Shown: piece after piece, positions 34,967 through 45,732 of the stretch
How the letters are laid out: every line of letters begins with the position of its first letter
Numbering within the stretch: position 1 is the first letter of the stretch
Source: Stagonosporopsis chrysanthemi
Taxonomy: Eukaryota > Ascomycota > Dothideomycetes > Pleosporales > Didymellaceae
Length of the DNA stretch: 64,000 bases
Assembly: GCA_022560025.1 (NCBI GenBank)
Contig: JAFISE010000036.1
Coordinates: 160,745-224,744 of the forward strand
Reading direction: 5' to 3'
Made by a program: the position numbers and the translations under genes
The notes under the pieces: generated by a model
Seen by the model: the letters and a program-made list of their open reading frames with translations, nothing else
Database searches by the model: none
Told to the model about the DNA's origin: nothing

Positions 34967-36274
34967 TCAAGCGATTTCCCAATCCATACTCGTCTGGCTT
35001 AGTTGATCATCATCAGGGTCCGAGAAAAGTATGACTGTCAGATCTCTCGGCTCGCCTTGCACCAAGGAATCAACCCACTTCTTCACACTCTTGTTTCTCC
35101 ATCCATTACCGCACTCCTCTACGGCTCTCTCGAAGTCATCCTTTAACGTGCTCTGCTTCGCCGAAACACTCCAGCCTGGACTCCTCAGTTCCATGTCCTC
35201 TACAAAGACCTTACATAACTGCGTAAGCTCATACTCCAGCAGGTGATCCCAGTATAGATCCGTGATGCCTTCGTTATCAAGCCCGTCATCATCCTTGTCA
35301 TCCTCCTCGTCAGAGTCAGGTGGGTAGTGCTCCTTCAAAGGCTTCTCTTCGCGCGCCCACTCTTCAAACAGCTTTGGCAACCGGCACGCTCGCCACAACG
35401 GCACGGCTGAAACACATTCCCAGTCCAAGATTGCGAGCTGCCCATTTTCGCCGACCGTGATGTTGTACATAGACAAACTACCGTGTACTAGAGCTGTAGG
35501 CTCACTAGCAGAAGAGCTGGGCAGGAACACAGTCGGTAACAGCTCCGTCAGCTGTTTGGCTAGAGTGTGCGCGAATTCTGCGTCTTCTATCTCATCTTCG
35601 TCGCACGAGGAGCTGATAATCTGCTGTTGCTCGGTGAGAACACACTGTAACCGTGCTTTTAGCCACTCGTGGCTCGACGTGAAAGGTCCATGAACGGCAC
35701 TGTTTGCGATGTGATCACCCTGGTACGAGATCGTGGAAACCAGCCTGTCCACCACAAACACATCGTTGTGACGATACAGGTTCCCAATTTTCTGGAATTT
35801 GCGCTCCGAGAGCTGCAACTGGTAATCAGCCAGCTGCTTCACAATCTTTTGCTTGGCGTCCCAGGACAATTTTCTCCAGGCTTTGTACAGAGTGGTACCT
35901 GGTGCCTCGTCCATCAGTACCCATTCGAAGCCCAGCTCATTGGAATGATCGGAAGAGTGCGAAATGATGGGAGGTAACGGAATAGACGTATGCTGCCTCA
36001 AGAACTCGATTGTAGCTACTGCGCTCTCGGTCCTATGTACTGCGTCCACTGGGAGTGAGACGCGCATCGAGTATGCTCTGTCATGGGCGGAGATCTTGTA
36101 GAGTTTCGTGAAGGCGCCTTTAGAGTGGAGTGCAACCTCGACTGGGACGTCATGATTGAGGTTCAGTTGCCTACGCGTAATCCGGGAGATAATGTTTGTG
36201 TCCGGCTCCTTGGTCCAGTTCGGCTCGAGGCCGAAGGTGCCTTCTACCCACTCAAGACCGTTCTGATTGGACAT
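34967..36274 (-). CDS. APH-fold phosphotransferase-like protein with altered catalytic loop
   Basis: One exon, 435 residues, starting MSNQNGLEWVEGTFGLEPNW. It belongs to the fungal aminoglycoside-phosphotransferase/choline-kinase-like family: N-lobe YSMRVSLPVDAVHRTES, then SIPLPPI and LGFEWVLMDEAPGTTLYKAW. The metal-binding ILDWECVSAVPLWRACRLP is present. The catalytic loop reads LVHGSLSMYNITV; where the family normally has HxD, the Asp is Ser. With the base gone it may be a pseudokinase or use another residue. Acidic run DSDEEDDKDDD lies at about residue 330. Its 3' end is only 55 bp from the convergent HET gene. Substrate unknown. Confidence 0.8.
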   Translation of the reverse strand: MSNQNGLEWVEGTFGLEPNWTKEPDTNIISRITRRQLNLNHDVPVEVALHSKGAFTKLYKISAHDRAYSMRVSLPVDAVHRTESAVATIEFLRQHTSIPLPPIISHSSDHSNELGFEWVLMDEAPGTTLYKAWRKLSWDAKQKIVKQLADYQLQLSERKFQKIGNLYRHNDVFVVDRLVSTISYQGDHIANSAVHGPFTSSHEWLKARLQCVLTEQQQIISSSCDEDEIEDAEFAHTLAKQLTELLPTVFLPSSSASEPTALVHGSLSMYNITVGENGQLAILDWECVSAVPLWRACRLPKLFEEWAREEKPLKEHYPPDSDEEDDKDDDGLDNEGITDLYWDHLLEYELTQLCKVFVEDMELRSPGWSVSAKQSTLKDDFERAVEECGNGWRNKSVKKWVDSLVQGEPRDLTVILFSDPDDDQLSQTSMDWEIA

Positions 36275-37992
36275 ACTGTCGAAAACGATGACGGATCACG
36301 ATAAGGCGTTCAAGTTACTTTGAAGCCTGAATACATGTGACGATTACTCAATGCTGATGATACCAGCTGAAAAGGAGTCCTTTAGATGCGTGCAGAAATG
36401 CGACAGTGGTGGCAGATGGGGAAAGAACGGAGCTAAAACATTTAGCGCCATCATCGTTAACAGTACCTTTGAAACGCTTTGACCGTCCATGACCAAGGTA
36501 CCTATTCAGTAACCGCAAGACGATATAATGTTACCAAGCATTTGGGAAGTGGTTGGGTGTGTAACATGCTCGCTGGACTGAGAGCATTCACCGTGGTACT
36601 CTTTCAACTTTATCATCCTTATTGTTGGTGCTTTCGTGGTCCGTAGATTTGTTAATAACATCCGTACCATCGCAGAAAATCTTTTGTGCAACCTGATGAC
36701 AATGAGTATTATCTATCGACTCCTACAGTTGTCATATAAAGGGGCAGCCCCGCCGATGGTTCCTTTGGCCTACTCCATTGGTTACCTTCTTAAGTTCTCT
36801 TCTTGGTGCGCCGTAAGACGTGATGTGATAGATCGTCGTATCCAGACCTTACTCGTGCTTGTGGATACTCAGCAATCAGCAGTATAGTTTTGCTTGTGTC
36901 TTCTTTCCGTTGCTACTAACTGTTTCGTCGCTCTCTATAAGGCACTTGGAGATGCGAACAATGTCAGCTCGCCACCGAAGCGTCATCACAAGTGCTGCTT
37001 GTCATCTACCGAACCATGACATAAACTGCCATCTCAACAAGGTGCAATGGGGCGTTGCAACGCATAGATAAATAGATGCGGTGGGTCACTGCTCCTTCAG
37101 GTATGAGGAGGTGACGTTACCTGTGAAGGATCAATTGTACGCGTGAAGCAAAGGCTGTGTTTGCGGTTGTCTTGCGAAGCCGCCCAAGAAATGGAGTCAC
37201 GGATTAGTGACATTTGATATTGTTCACGAGGCAGACTGTACTATTGTGCAATTACCTCAATTCTACCCTTGCTGTTTAGCCTTGCGTTGAAATGGCAAGA
37301 CTAATCCCATCGACGGATCAGGGCGGGCATCGCCGATCCCCAAAGGCAATAGTATACTATCTTTCTAGAGACTCCTTGTCGAGTGCCCACGCACTCGCAA
37401 CAACATGGTTGGAAGCGATAAACTGCGGGTTTCTTCGCCCGTGTCGCAGCAACGGATGCTCCCGTACGAGTTTCACCTCACCGAATTCGATATTCATCAT
37501 TGACGGTCTGAAGTGACTCATGATCCAGCACAAGATCGGTACCCAGCAGCATCGGCCTGTTGAAAAGGCAACCTTTAAGTGGCCCGGTAGTTAGCCTGTT
37601 AAAACTCGGAGCGAGATAGACGATAGAGAGAGCAGATCGTTTGACCATGCTTGTCAGTAGACGGTAATTATTAGACTTCTGCCTTTGACAATTCTGGCCA
37701 GAGAATGTTGTACCATGTCATTTGTGAAGGGCTCAATGGTCAAATACGAGAAAGCTCAGTATACGTTTAATACAATTACGTCGAGTTGGTACTATGTTAC
37801 TACTCGTAAAATCATCAAGCATCCAACAAAATCCACATAGCCAAGCCCAATTGCGCCGTTGGCCTGAACGTACATCCGCAGAAACATCGACCGCTCCGTC
37901 AGGGGTATATAGGGTCTGCTACCACAAGGCCGCAGACGCATTATTAGAAGACGAAGAGCGGAGCGCTACTAAGCAGACTGTCCACGAGCTGT
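36275..37992. other. 1.7-kb gap, no gene seen
   Basis: Between the APH-like start and the Pil1 stop. Short frames only; composition is slightly AT-rich. I see no protein, repeat or RNA feature. Confidence 0.45.
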
Positions 37993-39311
37993 TTATGCAA
38001 CAATCCTCTCGTCCTCGCGGCCGCGGTGCTCGCTGGCGATAGTGGAGCCGGCCTCATCAACCTCCTCATCCTCGTAACCGTTGCCCCTGTGCTCGGAAGC
38101 AGGGATCCACAAGCCGGACTCGCGGCTGTCAAGGGGCTGGTCTTGACCGGAGAGGTCGACGGGCTCGCCAGCGTGCTGGCTGCGGTTTCGGCGGCGCTGG
38201 GAGAGAGTGCGGGAGCGCGTAGAGAGCTTGGAAGAGACGGAGGCGTTCTGTTCGACCCAGTTGGTGAGCGAGTCTTCGCAATCCTGGATGATGCTGTCCG
38301 GGAATCAGTATAATACACCTAGGCATAATCCGCGATGAACTTACGCCTTGGAGGTCTCATATCCATCGTAGGCCTGGCGGGTTTCACCAGGAGTGACAGG
38401 GGTGTCATCAATGAGCTCGAGAAGGTGCTTTCCGTAGCCAGCAATTATGGCGAGCTTTTCGCAGTGCTCGCGCATAGCGTCAAACTGGTACGTGAAGGCA
38501 GCCTTGAGCTTCTCGCGAGTGATGTTGGACAGCTGTGCCTCGGCGACAAGGGACTCGGCTTCAGCGCGCACAAGCTCCTGCTCAAGGACTACAATCTTCG
38601 GGGAATTAGGCTCCTTGTACTTCAGCTGGGCAATCTGGTCGGTAATCTTCTGCTTGCCTAGACACTGTGAGCTTTACTGAAGATGATGAAGAACTGCTCA
38701 ACCTACGGTCACGGCTGGGCTGGACGGAAGCCTCGATGTTACGGATGCTCTTGATGGTAACACGGTACTGATCGTAGCGGTCGACATACTGATCCTCGAG
38801 CTCACCAATCTCGTAGATCAAGACACCAAGCTTGTCTGTGACATCAGAAACGTCGTCGTCACACGCCTCTCCCCAAATGGAAAGTTGTTGCTAAAGGGTT
38901 GATTAGTGTTGGTTCGGAGTTGAGTCCGAAATGGCACGAGCTTACAGCGACTTCCATGCGTTCCCTGGATACAAGCTCCATGCTGCGCATGACGTTCTTC
39001 TCCATCTTCACAAGCTGCGAAAGCTTCTTTGCAAGGTCGGGTCCAAATGCGCCAGCAGATTTATGGCGGAAGGTGTGGCCTATAGTGCCATTGGTCAGTA
39101 ATGAAATCAGAAGTCCGGATGTTGACGTAGAACCCACCAATATTAGCCTTGCCAAAGAAACGGCCGCTCTTCGTCGAGGACGACGGAGGAGGGGGGTTCT
39201 GGATTTGCGACGCCTGCATCAAGGTCAATACTGCGATACACGGTCATGCTGTGGAATGGTGATGCCTACCGTGGGCGCGCGAGACTGGCGCATACTGTAG
39301 GTACGATGCAT
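37993..39311 (-). CDS. PIL1: eisosome core component Pil1/Lsp1 (BAR-like)
   Basis: Six exons, approximately 39311-39270, 39213-39138, 39079-38946, 38890-38707, 38657-38345 and 38293-37993, giving 349 residues. Pil1 scaffolds eisosomes, furrow-like plasma membrane domains, through a BAR-like helical dimer. The start MHRTYSMRQSRAPT and the block SSSTKSGRFFGKANIGHTF are signature residues. The BAR-like helices include FGPDLAKKLSQLVKMEKN, YEIGELEDQYVDRYDQYR and LVAEAQLSNITREKLKAAF. The tail is Ser/Arg-rich with likely Pkh1 kinase sites (STRSRTLSQRRRNRS). The N-terminal 14 residues sit alone on the first exon, a pattern expected of this gene. Confidence 0.95.
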
Positions 39312-39979
39312 GTTGGACGGATGTAGCGGCTTAGAGAGATGAGAATAGGAGTTGCGATTTGAGATCTGACAGAACTGTAGCTTTGCAGGACAGTATTAGA
39401 TGTGAGCTTTCTTGTGATCAGGAGAAGGCGGCGATCTGAGGGCGTCGCTGTTTTTGAGTGTTTGCGGTCACTAGCGCAAATGATCGATGACGTACCGCCA
39501 GCCTGCCCCACGCCTTTCATCCTGGCAAGATCGCCGTGGAGAACCCGTAGTCGGTTCTAGCCGGTACATCATTCTGTCGCACAGGCAACCTGGTCTACGA
39601 TCATTGCTGGGCGTACTGTAGGTCCTCTCAAGGCGTAGGCGTAGTGGTCTACATGTCAATAACTACGTGGTGGCCTGTTCGCAGACGCTGCGAGTCACAC
39701 CCGCGTATTTGCATATCGACTCGCTTGACCGCATTAACACTAACTGTCACCAGCGGCTGATGTTTGGTCTCTGTGACGTCGTCGAGCACCGGAACGCCAC
39801 ACAAGTTTCGAGTCTCTCATTACAAGTGTTGCAATGTGCACGGCTGTCTCGCCAGTCAACCGCACTTCATTCGAGCAAAGGTCCTGGCGTTCAGGCACGC
39901 AATCGAGGATCATACAGTGTATTATACATGTTCGGGTATCTGGTACTTTGCGCCTTTCCAATGCAAGCCATGACGCAAA
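39312..39979. other. upstream region of Pil1
   Basis: 0.67 kb between the Pil1 ATG and the stop of the Sam37-like gene, both minus strand. No coding signal; presumably the Pil1 promoter and leader. Confidence 0.5.
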
Positions 39980-41376
39980 TCAGAATTGAGAGAGTCTACC
40001 GCTCGGCAATTGACCCAGGACATCAAAGATGTTTCCTGCTTCACCAAGCCCGAAGGTTGGGCGCAGTGCCCAGAAAATAAGAGGGCCTTCTCGAGGCGAC
40101 CGTCGATGCTGGACAGCGAGTGATGCAAATCCTACCGCCACTGCTGCCGCAAAGCCAAGTAAGGTGTTGACAAATAGTGGTGAGAGAAGCTCGGAGTTGA
40201 TACGGCTGGAGTACGATAGTGGTTCTGCGACCGAGGCAACTTCTCTTTTTACAAGCAAAGATATCACCGGGAGATTCCCAAGGACTTCTTGGAGGCCTGA
40301 GAGTATGTTCTGTGTAAAGCTCTGAACCCTGGTCGTCCAGGGCAGGAGCCTGCGTTGCGATTGTTCAGTCGCTGACGACGCTGCACCAGTAGCGATCGCC
40401 CATACATCAGCCGTATTCACGTCTTCCTCGGTAAATATGTCTTTGCGCAGCCTTTGTATGTAGTCAGTAAGTGTTGGAAATTTTGTCGATAGTGTTTCCT
40501 TGAGCCACGCCTGTGGTACAGCAGGGTACAACATCAGCGCCAGGTATCCGAAAGACAGGCAATCCAAACTGGAGGGCCGCGATGTTCCCAGTAGGTAGTC
40601 ACCGTTTTCGAGGAGATCTGATAAAGGTTCGAGCAGCTCGTTCGACACAGCATCGAGCCTGATTCGCGCAGCATACTGCTGAGTACCGAGAAACCCACCA
40701 AGACCTTTGCCACGTCCCATGCTCATCGCGCTTGGCTTGTTGTCAGTTGGCAAACCAGCTGCTCGTTTTGCAGCCTCGAATTCTGCTGATGCGGTTCCTC
40801 GACCAGGCGCCATGCGGTCCTCCGCTCTCGTGTCCACGCCCAGGCTATCCAGGCCCATATGCGCAGTTCGTGTCCTTGCCAGGCACCGTCGTTTGGGCGG
40901 CACCGTGTAATTGGCGTACCATGGCAAAGTTGCCGTGTATGCAGAAGACGTAGTGGTGTTGTAGTTCTCAGCTGAGACGAAAAGTGTCAGATCGATGAGA
41001 GGCGTGGCTGTTGATCGGAGGAAAGTAGAGTAGGCAGTTCGGTCGTTTTGCTGTTGCGTACTCAGGTTTGCGTCGAGGTCTTCGCTGACCGCAGGGTGGT
41101 TGCGCAGATAGGAAACAATGTCCTCGAATCCTGTTGCCGTTGCAATTCCGCCATCAAAGAGGATGGGCAGGCTTTCTGTCACATGTAAGCAATAGTTCAT
41201 CTTAGCGAGCGCAATCGCAACATACCTGTCACACCAACCGACTTGTCGTAATCTGCAACCAGACCCCATTGTCCTTCTGGAATCACCCGTTGGCAGTAGG
41301 CAATAGTGGCGATACATTCAGGATCGACCGAGGGAAGCCCAAAGCCTGGGCCCCACACATGAAGCTGGAGCGTCAT
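39980..41376 (-). CDS. SAM37: Sam37/metaxin-like mitochondrial outer-membrane import subunit
   Basis: Two exons, 41376-41226 and 41175-39980, give 448 residues. The start MTLQLHVWGPGFGLPSVDPE and RVIPEGQWGLVADYDKSVG match the thioredoxin-like N-terminal domain of Sam37/Tom37 and metaxins, which with Sam50 and Sam35 insert beta-barrel proteins into the outer mitochondrial membrane. A GST-C-like domain covers NGDYLLGTSRPSSLDCLSFG and ALMLYPAVPQAWLKETL. A membrane segment (TLLGFAAAVAVGFASLAV) lies close to the C-terminus, as expected for a tail-anchored subunit. Gene and neighbour at 41572 are head to head 195 bp apart. Confidence 0.85.
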
Positions 41377-41571
41377 CTAGATTGTGCGATGAGGGTCTTC
41401 CTGTATTCTGTAGAAGCGACGAAGCCGTCAATCGTGAACGGTCTTGGCATGACGCAAGCACGTGTTCACGTATCAACTTCCCGATCATCGCTGTTCCCAC
41501 TTGCAGTCTTCTATCTCTCACGAAGACAGCCGTCAAACAGTCAAACACGGCAATTAAAGAGCCGCTGAAAC
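41377..41571. promoter_or_regulatory. short divergent promoter region
   Basis: 195 bases between two divergent ATGs. Both transcripts must start here; no specific site identified. Confidence 0.5.
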
Positions 41572-42534
41572 ATGGCTCCGCTCAGACGCTACCTGCGCAT
41601 AACTAAACATTCTGTTCTTGAAGTTCGAATTTACCTGGATCGCCCTGCAGATGCTGAGGCGTGGCTGCTGAAACGCGATAACCCAGCTCTTCCACGCGTC
41701 ATTCAAGCAATTCGTCCCCTTGTTCTTCCCAAACTTCGAGAAGAGAATGAGCGAGGGAAGGGTCGTGCTGGGGTCAAAGCGAAGAAGAAGGGCGTCAAAG
41801 ATATCGTAGTTGAAGGTAGTCGCTACCAGCCAGTATCAATGGTCTCAACGCACGTCAGACAAGATAGACGTTCTTGAGACATTTCGGTCACAACTAACTT
41901 TGTAGCAGATGATTTTGAAGTATCGATTTTCCTGACCGAGTTATCCTCTCGCCATTCTGTCATGACCAAGCAGAAGATATTCAAGGATAAGCCTCGCATC
42001 CAGAGTAATTCAGGAAAGCTCACCAACTGGCTCACCACTGGGACTAGTGACAACCCGACTCTTATCAATGAGAGTGCTACAGATCCGATTTTCATTGAAG
42101 AGGAAGGAGATGACGAAGGTGTTGTCAAACTTGTCGACATTCCTGAAGCCCCCCAGCGCTCGACACGTTTAAAGCGAGGCCGGAACCAGGTCGAGAATAG
42201 TACCACTAGTCACACTAGCGATAGCGATGGAGGCGACTTGTTTATCCCAGAGGCGTTCAATAAGCGCAACAAGGCAGGCACCGTGCCAGCGGATGCAGAT
42301 ATCATCGAGGTTGAGGGTGAGATGCAGGACGACAAGAAGAAGTTGGGCTTGAACACATCGTATGACGGATTCAGCATATATGGTCGCATCTTGTGCCTAG
42401 TGGTCAAGCGTCGCGGGGCGAGAAACACTGCAGGAGGACCTAGTGCACCGGTATCTAGTCAGCAGATGCTGGAGAACTGGGTTTCAACGCAAGCTGCTGG
42501 ACAGGCTGTCGACGACGACGAAGACAACGGCTGA
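41572..42534 (+). CDS. conserved-looking fungal protein of unknown function
   Basis: Two exons, 41572-41815 and 41909-42534, give 289 residues. I do not recognise a named family. The N-terminal part MAPLRRYLRITKHSVLEVRI, RVIQAIRPLVLPKLREENER and DDFEVSIFLTELSSRHS looks like a small folded domain; a Lys-rich linker follows. The middle is acidic with SIM-like hydrophobic-acidic patches (DPIFIEEEGDDEG, IIEVEGE) that could bind SUMO. A short well-structured piece, TSYDGFSIYGRILCLVVKRR, lies near residue 240 before a disordered tail. Its head-to-head neighbour is a mitochondrial factor. Function unassigned; a nuclear role is only a guess from the acidic, SIM-like composition. Confidence 0.75.
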
Positions 42535-45407
42535 GCCTGCTTCATCGGAGAATTTGGGAAACGTCATGACAGAGCAAACTGCGCTTCAGGACCTTGTCCG
42601 CAGGAGCTAACAACAAAATCAGGCATTCGCATGTCTGGACACGAATGTGTATTGCTGTCTTGATCCAATACAGCAACACGGCGGCCTATGGATTCTTCAA
42701 CACGTAGCTTCCAGGATGGATCAAAACATATCAATGTATTGGGCTGGTCACGGCTGCTGTTCCTCGCATCGAGGTTCAACTAGAGCAGTTTCCGATGATG
42801 CTTGGTCGTATTTACAATCGGCGATTCGATGGCATGACGGTGGACGAGTCTAAAAAAAACACCACATTGTCAGCTGTTGGCAATTGGAGCGACTGTAAGC
42901 CACCAATAAAGGGTTGTCTTTGGCTGTCCCTCGATGTGTTTGAGATTGTAACATAGTAAGAGATCGCACAAGTGCCGAGATGCAGACACTTCGCTTTTCT
43001 GATATATCGACAACGATGGACGCATCGACATACTGTTTGCGCACTAGGTTTCGCTTGCGCGTGGACGCTTGCTCACTGTGCGACCAGTGATCAGCTCTAG
43101 AAAAGCAAACAAGAAAGCTATATTGACAATGCCTCGGGATCGCCGGCCAGCAGTATCGTGGCGCCAGACTCCTCTCGCTTGCAAGCCACATCAAAAGGGC
43201 CGCGTGGTAGCACCGATATGCGTTCACGTACCTGCAGCAGCGTGAAACTTTCAATCATTCCCCGAACCATAACCAGCATTGATGCCGAACTTTCAGGCCG
43301 TCGATGACCACTTGGTGCTTAACGCATGCTCATCTAAAATAAACATTATTGAAGCTTGCGTTCACGAGGTTGCGTGTACCAGGTGACGTGGTGTACGATC
43401 ACTGCGTGCCTGAGGCCAGACTCGCCAATTAGAGTTCATCGCCAACTCTACCATAATTCTCAACCTCGTACTTGCTTTTCAAATTTGCCGACCAGCTGCG
43501 CGATCTCGCGTTTTGCAAATTTGGTGCTGGGCTGCGCGAGCTTTAGGCGGTACCTGATGAGGCTCTGAGATGCAGGCCGCGAGCGCCACCAGACTGTATT
43601 GCGACGGGCTGCAGGCCTGCCCGAGCGGGCGACCAGTGATGCTGTCGTAATATCAGCGGCAGTCAACTGGCGACCTGTCAGTAAACGGCAGACGGACACT
43701 TGGTCTTTCCTCGCTTCTCTCCGCATCGTCCAGTCTGCTGGGACGCCGTCAGCTTCATGACGCCCCTCAGATTCGCACCGTCGGGTCACGGATCTGGCAT
43801 GAGTCGCGATCGCTCTCAATTTGGTCTGTAACGACAGCCAACACATCTCTCCACAGCTCTGAAACAGCACAATTTGAGACCGATTGCGGTGGCGATGGTG
43901 TGGCATTCAATTTGCCCTACACAGTATGGAGGGCCAGCCGTGCCCCTGTAGATCGGATCCCTCATCAGCGTTCTAAACCGGCAGAACTGACAAAGGGTCT
44001 CATATGGAAGAATTTTTTTGTTCTCCCGAGACGTCCGATACATGGATGAAGCAAGCAGCAGGCTGCTTGCAGCTCATTTGGCGAGCAGCAGGGGTAGAGG
44101 ACCGCAAATTGCTAATGAAAAGCAACCGCGCGCAAACGAACGCTCACCTCAGACACGATCCCTGCTGGTCCACGTGGAATGCAGCCTCAGCTGCACCAAA
44201 CAAAGATTGCGGCGCACCCCTCCGCCCCTCCGACAGTCATCGTTGGCAGCGCGATCGCAACGCCTCGATGGCTTGCGTGCCCGCAACTCTCTCCTTTCGG
44301 AGCTGCCGAGTTACTTTGGGCGAGAGCCACAGATAGAGTTTGCTCATCAGCCATTTGCGGGCGCCGGAGGGCTGCCAAAAACAGGACAGAGGCTCCATGA
44401 TTCTGCTTCTGCGCGTGGGTCCAGGGTATACGAGTTGGCCAGACGATACAGGCATCATCAAGACCGAAATAAGCATGACAGGACAGGACCCTTGGACAGC
44501 TCCCTTGCGTATTCTCAGCCTACTCGCCTGGGGCGAACACGTCGCTGGACGAATGACACGCGAGACTCACCGCCGACGGGTGCCAGCAGACTTGCAGGTG
44601 GAGCAAGAAAATTCCAGGGGGCACTGGAAATTAGATGGAAGCATGACAGAAGCACGGGAGAAGGGCGTTGTGGGCGCCGCACGCGCCAGATCTTCCAGCT
44701 GTGATGGACACTGTGGCTGCTGGCCCTGCTGGGCATGAGCGACGTTGCAAATTGGGTGACAAAATTCGTCAAGTCTGTGTGTGGGCCGTGGCTGTCGCCG
44801 TGTCAGGCATTCGGCCCTGACACAAGACTGAAGCTAGTCTTGCCTGTTCCTGAATGCCTCGCAAGCAAAACCCTCTTTCACACATGGTCTGAAGCGGCGT
44901 TTCGGCGCTCGAAGCGGCTGCGGCAACCATGTGCTCGGAAAAGGAGGGCTACGTTTCAATCACCACGCCCACGCAAACTAGCAATTCTGCTAAGAAAATA
45001 CAATACAAGAGTGCGCTGGTGATGTCAGAATTAGGCATACGAACGGAGCCGAAGAGTCATCGCCGGCCGTGCAGCAAGTGATGCGCTGCCCAAACAGCAT
45101 GCCGCGACGGCGAAAATGCTGCGACAGGATTGGATCACCACGATCTTCAGCGCAGTCACGGGGGCGATGAAACGACATGCAGCGAAGCACGTCTTCGTGT
45201 TTGCTCGTACCCCTGCTTATTAACGACCGGGATGAGCGATGTTTCGGCGTGCTTTAGCTCATGCACAAGCCAGGAGCCACCCCTTTCCAGCCCAACGCCC
45301 TACTTCACCGCTTGGGCCGTGCCATGCCCTGCCTAGAATAATTACACACATCGTCAAAAGTACGTAGCTGACCGACATTTTGGGCTTGCAGCAATCTGAG
45401 CACGCAC
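42535..45407. other. gene-poor region, left part
   Basis: 2.9 kb with many overlapping short frames in both strands and no recognisable domain, splice-consistent protein, rRNA or tRNA. Base composition is ordinary, so this is not a RIP island. Confidence 0.4.
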
Positions 45408-45414
45408 ATAAATA
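45408..45414 (+). promoter_or_regulatory. TATA-like element
   Basis: ATAAATA, about 215 bases upstream of a small ORF. It is followed by pyrimidine-rich DNA with a CATACAACAACCACTC stretch, a look typical of fungal transcription starts and leaders. Confidence 0.35.
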
Positions 45415-45627
45415 CCATTGACCCCCACTGCTCGTATCCTTCGTTTCATACAACAACCACTCAGCCGGACACCACTCGAGATACATAACTACTACACCAG
45501 CCCTGCACACCTCTACGCAGCTACCAGTCACTGTCCAGCCCATTCAACTACCACCTCGCCAACGCTCAGCCTTGCCACTACCATTACCATCCAGCTCCAG
45601 CTTCAGCTTTACCTCCGCTTAAACACA

Positions 45628-45732
45628 ATGGCCGCTACCATCTACGACGAGTCCAACATGGCAAACAACAACCTCCCTCCTTGCCCGGGACCCCCACCAA
45701 CACGCCCTCTGCCTCCAGTTCCTTCCAAATAA
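45628..45732 (+). CDS. possible small Pro-rich protein (34 aa)
   Basis: A 34-codon frame starting AAACACAATGGCC, a good fungal start context. The product begins MAATIYDESNMANNN and ends in a proline-rich stretch (LPPCPGPPPTRPLPPVPSK). It has no homology I can name. A TATA-like element at 45408 and an intervening C/T-rich leader make a real transcript plausible. It is the only candidate in a 7-kb gene-poor region. It could equally be a non-coding RNA with an incidental ORF. Confidence 0.3.
   Translation: MAATIYDESNMANNNLPPCPGPPPTRPLPPVPSK

Noticed and set aside
32950..36274. HET plus APH-like pair as a two-gene toxin/immunity system
   Set aside because: They converge tail to tail, have no shared promoter, and nothing beyond proximity supports a functional link.
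44018..44704. 228-codon open frame in the gene desert
   Set aside because: Charged, low-complexity translation with no domain, overlapped by similar frames on both strands; composition effect.
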